A DNA stretch of 64,000 nucleotides from contig OU452223.1 in assembly GCA_911728455.2 (NCBI GenBank), positions 7,772,174 through 7,836,173 of the forward strand, written 5' to 3'. Position 1 is the stretch's first letter. The number at the start of each line of letters is the position of its first letter. The translations under genes were made by a program, and so were the position numbers. Shown piece after piece: positions 57,155 through 64,000 of the stretch. The DNA comes from Marthasterias glacialis. Lineage: Eukaryota > Echinodermata > Asteroidea > Forcipulatida > Asteriidae. The notes below the pieces were generated by a model. The model worked only from the letters and a program-made list of their open reading frames with translations. It did no database searches and had not been told where the DNA came from.

Positions 57155-59826
57155 TACAGGCTTCAAGAGTGAGTGGCAAATGAGGAGTGTGGCTGTGTTG
57201 AAATGGGTTGCCTTTCATATAAATGCTGGTGGAGGAAACAATGAGGAAGTCATCTTAGAAAATGCATACATCATCAAGTAAATGGCTGTTACTTTTCCTC
57301 AGGGTTATTGATCATATACCTTGAAGCATTATGTTTGACTAAGAACGCGTCTGACTTAATCTTGTCATGGTTTGCTGTGTAATGGTCACTGTATACTCCA
57401 CACTTTTTAGTATGTAAAATGGTTATGTTATAGAAAAAGCAAAGAAACATGGTAATGTACCACAGGTATGATCTTTGATTATTCTCAACACTGTTATGAA
57501 AGGCTTTGATGAAATACAGCACTTGGGATTCAGAAACAAGTGCCACAAGTTCTTCAGAAAGTGGACTTACATCCTGGGTCCTTGAGAATTTAAAGAGTGA
57601 TTGCATCTAATAACGTGAGTACACTTCCCAGCAGGCCACTACATCTGTAATCAACCATCCAGGAAGATAGACATCATGAACTGTTGTTAAGGGATTGAAA
57701 CACCATGAGGATTACACTGAACATGGACCAAGGTCCTTTGGTCAATCTGGTGGTGAAAAGTATATAGAATTGAACTGTTAGAGGCTTTGACTTCCCTCTT
57801 GAACCCGAGACACATGAAATACACTGCAAGAAAAGATTTATTTCATGTTAAGGGTCGGATGTGTACAAAAATGGAAGCTATGTGTGTTGGGTATACTGTG
57901 ACATTTTACTAAGAAGATCATAGAAATATTATCGGAGAATGCTGAGCTGGACTGCACTCTGTGTCCTGGTAGTAGATGCAGTGTACAATACCATGTAAAA
58001 CGCAAAAGGATATCACATGACATGCGTGTATGGTGTGAAAAGGTGACACATGTTGAGCATTTCATTGTTTTGTGTTGGTTAGTCTAAGTGATGTAGTATA
58101 CAGGCATGCCACGTGATACTGTTTTGAAAAAACACTGCGTATTAAAATGGGCCTGCATCCATTAAGCGGTCTCACATCTGGGTTGCGTGGGTAAGAACTC
58201 ACTGCGTGTTCTCCAGCCTCTATTTCTCATGGTTTTAATCGGTTTGAAAGAAGAAATTTACATGGTTACAATTCATACTCTTTTTATTTGTGGTTTATTC
58301 AAATTCTTGAAAATGATATAGAAAATGTACTTGCAGTCAGAAAACAAACTTTTGATGCTCAAAAATTGACATCTGATATCATCTTATCATAGCAATGTTT
58401 TTTTCGGTGGTTGTCATTTAGCCTTTATCATTTACATATATGTGTGCTATGGTCATGTTGGTGTGTGGATGATATAGCCTGCTGTTTGTTTGATACTGAT
58501 GTGGAGAAATATTAAGCACAGACTTCCATGGTCTTAATTCAAATCTACAGACATGCTTGACAGGCACATTGGAAACTTTGTAAATGATATGCAGTGAGGA
58601 GTTAATAATTTGAGAGATGGGATAGTGGTTATAAAATGATTTGATAGCTTTGAAACATTCTGCAAGATATGTTAAAACTTGGGCTTTGAGACTGGGCCAT
58701 AATATATAATGTCGTGTTTCACTGACGGTACACTAGAAATGGTATGACATGATGTTGGGTTTCCACATGTTGGTGGTTTTGTGTGTAAATGATATATTGT
58801 GAAGTGAACCGCTCAATTTAATGAAGCATTTTAATGTTTGACAATGACCAAAGAAATATTTTAGGACCTTCAAACAGTACATTATTTCTATGGGGTAATT
58901 TTTTGCAGTGTTGAAGAGGCGCTTTAACTTTAAGGTTTCATGGCAGGGTTTCCAACACACTTTACTTGTTGAGCTCAATTCTTTGTGAATTGAAAGATTT
59001 CATATCAGATAGACAGAATACATTTTGAGGAACATTGGTACTTAATAAAAATGCTGTTATGTACAGAATCTAGAAGCAGCATTTAATGGTGCATAGAATC
59101 ATGAAAAGGGGAACTACCAAACCAAAAAGAAGGTTTGAAAGGGCTGTCTCAAGCACGCAAGTTATAGTCAGCCTCGTTGCTTGTACGGTTTCTAAGTTGT
59201 TTTGATATGGTATATTAACCTGGTGGCTGCTTTGATTTCTCTGCTACATGTAAGTAAAAGATAAATGTATTGAGTTTAAATGGAGTGGTTGTTACACACA
59301 GCATGTCCTCTTCACTGACTTCTTGAGTCAGTGTCAAAGTTGTTCAGACTAACTTAAGGAAAGTTAGGTTGAATAAGGTCTGCATTCACACTGTGAAAAA
59401 GGTAGGCAATGAAAACATGGTGCTTTGTTCATTTAAAAGTCTGTCAATATGTGACATGGTACAGTGCTTGTACCATGGGTTCTGAATTTACCTTAAAAAA
59501 TGTCTTAGTCCCTTAATTGGACTTGTTTCTGGCAGTCAGTGGTGGCATTAAGTTGGGTGCATTTGTACTCTCCAAAAAATATATATGTAAATAAAAAAAA
59601 TAAAAAACACAAAACACACCTACACACACACACAGACTGAGTATTACATAGATTGAATTTTGGTTCTTTGCTTACAGTTGGCCCAATATCTTAAGGCTCT
59701 TTTGTTTTACAAACTGTGCTAGACAAAACACTCTACTCCACCATAGATGTTTATTTGTAAACAGTCTTGCAGTTAATGTTTTTGACACATTGGAGATGAG
59801 ATATTCTTTTGCCCTCCCTTCAAAAG

Positions 59827-59860
<34 letters not shown>

Positions 59861-62800
59861 TAAATAAATAAAAACAAATATAAATAAATTAATAATCTAA
59901 AGTAAAAATAAATAATTGAAAATACAACAAAAATAAATAAATAAAAATGTTCATTTACGACTAAACTTAGTTTTGTAGAGTCCGGTGCCAACACTGGATT
60001 CTGTTCAAGCAAATGTCTCACTTCAACTCCCCAAGTTTGTTAGTCCAACCCACATTGCAGTGTAAAGTATGGGCTGCAGTCATAGGTCACAATTCATGTG
60101 ATTATGGTATGGGATTCATAAAGAGACTTCATTTAATAAATTGCATTATTTCTCCTCCAAAATGTAGGTTTTTATCAGTTAAGTCTGTATGAGCGATGTA
60201 CCATGAATTTTGTTTTGTAACCAAAATACAACTAATGTATTTATATTTTTTGTTCTCATTTGTTTTCTAGTTTTAAAGTGGATAATTCAATGGCAACAAT
60301 TTACACAGAAAGACAAATGATGTTGAACCTTCAAATTAGGTTGAGCGTGTCATTTGTGTATATTTTGTGATGTCTATTTAATCCTTGTGATTGAAATGGA
60401 TTTCAGTTCACAATGGATTTTTACTTGCATTGACTGAGATCTACTTTGGTGGATGGAACATATGATGATGCTTGATTCCATGCAAGCTTACCTTTGGGTG
60501 ATTGTCTTAAAGGTTGCTATTGTATCTTGGCAACAGAAAGAAGTAATTCTGTCTTTACAATGTAAGCAGTGGGATAAACTGGTGGACATCATTAAGAGTT
60601 GCTAGCTAACCTGCTTGTTTATTAGGAGTGTTGTATCATTACTACTGTGCATGAATTCTTAGGACATGTGTACAATGTTAGCCCAAGACAGTGAATTTGC
60701 GTTTGTCGGTATTTATCAGTTCAAGATTGTGTAAGCAGTGTGGTCACAAAGGATACATCATTCTGACTCCTTACTGTTAACAAATATTCATTGCATTCAT
60801 ATTCAGGATTACATTCTTGTTATGTTGTTACAGTAGAGCAAACTGGTTTTATGATTGAGTGAAAAGAATGGTGAAAGAGTGTATTGAAATAGGCAAAGTT
60901 TCTTAAGGTAACTTGTCCTGGAGTAGGGGTTAACCATACCTACCTGTTTGTTCATTAACAAGAGGATGCAACTCTGGGCTAAACGTCTGGTAGAATATTA
61001 GTAACAAAACAACCCAGATTGTTGACAATTTGAACCACTTTAGCTTGTGAAAGATTAGATAATATTGTTTGCTTTAAACACTTGCTCTGTTTAAATTGAT
61101 TTTACCTGATAATGTCATAATTCTGCTCCCCTGAGCACAAGGATTACAGTCTAGTTTGAATCTAGGGGATCCTTGGCCACTAGGTAAATTTTTTTTAATC
61201 CTGTCATATGATGTGTTTATAACCACCATCATGGTACATATGATAGCTACAAGTTAATTTCCCATTCCCACATCTGTGCCTACTTTCAAACATCTTATAT
61301 ACAGGTAGATGTTTATTCATTTAAATTGGCAAATAGCAAACATTTATTGCCAATCCACATCACAGGTCTTTGAAATTGAATTTGACTGAAGCCCAAGAGT
61401 CTTTGAATTGTGTAGTTCACTCCTAGATCATAATTGAGCTGGTTAGCATCCTCACCATGCTCTACTGTGCTATAAAGCTCATGTTATACATAACATTGTA
61501 TATGGGGGAGTAATGACATGGCATTACATGTACAGAGAAACAGATGGAGTAGGTAACAGTTGCCAGCTCAAATTGACTTCAACATTTCAAGTCAAGTTTT
61601 CTTGCAATCGAAACACAATTCAATTGAGTATTTTTGTTAACTATTAAACAATAGATATGCATACTTGAACATTTTGGGGTTCTGGTCCCCAAGTACATTG
61701 CTTGAACGTGTAAAAGAAACAAAATTATGGAATGTTGTGAGACTTGCACAGCCTATGTCACTGCAGATGTCCAAAGACTGAACTTCTTTTAGTACACATT
61801 AGAATTAAGAAATGAAATATACAACAGGTAAAATTGGAATAGGACAAAGAAAAATCACAATAGCAAACACTAATATCTAATTAATGATTCCCATCGAGTG
61901 AGCATATTCAGTATGGGGGAATTTTGGATTTAACTACATGGAAACCAACACAAGAACTAGGAATCAAAATTCAGTTTTTAAATGTTTTATTTTACAAAAG
62001 TAAAAGACTACTTTTTTTTTAAATGAAATATGTGTGAAAAGAATGAATGTTTTTGCAATGGTTACATGCTGCATGTGCAGTTATTTAATGTCCCGTGAAG
62101 TATCTACAAAAGCAGTTATGTTTGGCCCATATTATTGGTTAATGGATGTAAAAAAAAAAAGGAAAAAAAAGAAAATGAAAAGCACATTTAAATATTGTTT
62201 TGATTTCTGTTTAAATTTAAGGGAAGTGTGTAATATCCTTCACAATGTTATTTATTTGTTTTCAAATATATATAATATCGTTATGATGTTGTGATGCTTG
62301 CTCTAAAAAGACTCTGCAAATAGTATATGCTTTGATTGATGGTAATAATGCAAGTTTGCTAGGTCTGAATAATGTTGCACTACCAGCGCATGAAGGTACA
62401 TGTCTACATGTTTACTGCTTGGTGTGACTTTAGCATCAAAATATCCCTTACAAACGATCTACATTCATACACATTATCTGATGTTCCAATGCAAGTGTGT
62501 ACATGTAGCAGACACATACAGTATGTGTTATGTTGCATGTTGTCATGTTTCCAAAATTATAATCTAAAATATCAATAGGGTGAAATACAGTAAAAAACAC
62601 ATACAAGCCATTACGTTGGTTTTTTAGAAATCTTAATCGATGTAGAATCTGAAATAGATTACAAGTTTATACAATGAAGGTTTATACAATGAAATAGCAT
62701 GCAAGGTTAAAAATAATTTGTTTCTGTCCTAACTAAAATGAAATGAAAATACCACGTCTTTTGCTGTATAGCTTAATTGATATCTAGATGTCAGCTTTGG

Positions 62801-64000
62801 ATAGGTCGATAAAAGCTGAAACCTTACGCAGTGAACAATATTGGGTAAAATGTGATGAACTGTTTCCATGTAAGAACCTAATGATGTGTAAACCTACCTG
62901 TGAAATTTTAATATGTTAAACAATTATTAATATTAATTTTATTGTGGAGAATGATTACCAGCGAATCATACATGGCGTGCACAATTACATTTTTTTCCAT
63001 AAAAATTTGAGTTTCCCAGTTGCAGTATATTCATCGTGAGGAGCTATTACATGACTTTAACAACGCAATAGATACCAATGGTGATGAGATCTGGCTTTCA
63101 GCTTCAGGGAGTAGGATTTACATGAATGAGATGTTTTATTGCAGTGTAGGGTTGTAATCCAGTTGCATGGCTTATACTTTTCATGTTTAATCCCTAGATT
63201 GATGTGCTTCTACTTGCATCAACATTTTCAGCCCAAATTTCCACCTGCTAACATTTCTAGTTTAATTTTCATGATCATTATGAGGTAAGGTTTGTTGTGT
63301 AGCATAGACCAGGGGCTAGACTAGCATTGCTTATTTTCTGTTCTTTGAACTATTGCATTGAAATTTAATGTTATATAACATTACATGTATCTCCAAAATG
63401 TCGAAGTGAAACAATACATTAAATTTATGAAAGAAAATGATAACAAGATATCATATTGTTTATATATATGTTTCCATATTAAAGAAAACTATTCAGAGCT
63501 ACATGTACATGTATGATATATATTTTTTGAAATGTGATTTGTGAATTTATCTTTTCCGTAAATGTAATGTTTCTTGTTATGCTATGATGGTTACTGGTTA
63601 TTTATCCAAAGTAGTTTCTGATGTTTTAATGTTAGAATTTGCCATATACACTCGGTAGTGTTTTGTGACCTCCTTTCCCTCATGTCCTTGCCAATTTCAC
63701 CATACAACTCACTGACTGAGACTGATATAAGCCTAGCATTTTAGTCTTTGACTATTGATGTTAAAGTCAGTTTGAATAACAGAGGAAACCTCTCATCTAC
63801 GCCGGTTTGTCTTCTAGTAAATGGCAGCTTTTCTAACAAATAGAAACTGTCATGATGAATTTTAGTATTCAGGCATGCAACTGCAGTTTGTCCCAGAAAA
63901 GAGGAAAGTTTCAGGCCCAGCTAGACTCTGTATTTTTCAATTTTCAATGGCACAATTGAGAAACCAGAATGAGGAAATCGGCCGATCAGCTAAAAAGTTG
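57155..64000. other. LARP4: LARP4 3' UTR and downstream DNA
   Basis: No coding signal was seen on either strand. The 3' UTR starts at 57155 and its end is not certain; candidate AATAAA hexamers occur near 59590 and 60135, and there are others in the A-rich tract 59827-59942. The remainder to the window edge shows no recognised gene. Confidence 0.5.
59827..59942. repeat. (AAT)n and (AAAT)n low-complexity tract
   Basis: About nine AAT units are followed by AAAT/AAATA runs. The minus-strand Ile/Phe-rich ORF here is an artefact. Confidence 0.92.

Overview
The window is eukaryotic nuclear DNA. It is AT-rich and intron-rich, most of it is non-coding, and it is crowded with small non-autonomous DNA transposons. 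The proteins are animal and deuterostome-like. The repeats include a palindromic element whose ends read GGGTGGATTTCACAAA and pervasive TACATGTA words. Together these suggest a marine invertebrate deuterostome, most likely an echinoderm. I infer this from repeat style and protein similarity and cannot prove it from the window.

Three protein-coding genes can be supported, all on the + strand. (1) RNF41/NRDP1, a RING E3 ubiquitin ligase, has its whole coding region in one exon (4233-5192). (2) A four-exon gene for a divergent eIF1 (SUI1-domain) protein of 112 aa lies at 11124-14996. (3) LARP4 spans 19603-57154 as 14 recognised exons. All 13 splice junctions are phase-consistent and the model gives 933 aa with PAM2, La motif, RRM, polyQ, polyP, Arg/Asp-rich and C-terminal LSYA segments. 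A fragment of a GIY-YIG endonuclease from a Penelope-like retroelement lies on the - strand at 10445-10720.

Layout: 1-4137 is non-coding, with three strong inverted repeats in the first 1.8 kb and a possible hAT-like element. 4138-5192 is the RNF41 coding exon. 5193-10444 is intergenic, with an old direct duplication and several MITEs (miniature inverted-repeat transposable elements). 10445-11123 holds the Penelope remnant, a (TG)n tract and the upstream region of the eIF1-like gene. 11124-14996 is the eIF1-like gene. 14997-19602 is intergenic, probably ending in the LARP4 promoter or 5' UTR. 19603-57154 is LARP4. 57155-64000 is LARP4 3' UTR and downstream DNA with no recognisable gene.

The LARP4 introns carry most of the unusual structure: a 69-bp minisatellite (about 20 copies), a 28-bp minisatellite (about 86 copies), an ACATGTAC-rich tract, a complete non-autonomous hAT element with target duplication, a 140-bp MITE with a 9-bp target duplication, inverted element copies flanking the two PAM2-region exons, and five copies of a TTAA-bounded element family whose sixth copy is in the eIF1-like gene.

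Two of the genes act in mRNA translation: the eIF1-like protein would act in start-codon selection and LARP4 in poly(A)/PABP binding and mRNA stability. RNF41 is an unrelated ubiquitin ligase. RNF41 and LARP4 both lie in human 12q13, so their linkage here may be ancestral. I found no clearly new biological system. The best leads are the ancestral-looking binding residues of this LARP4, the inverted repeats around its PAM2 exons, the divergent eIF1 paralogue and the TTAA element family.
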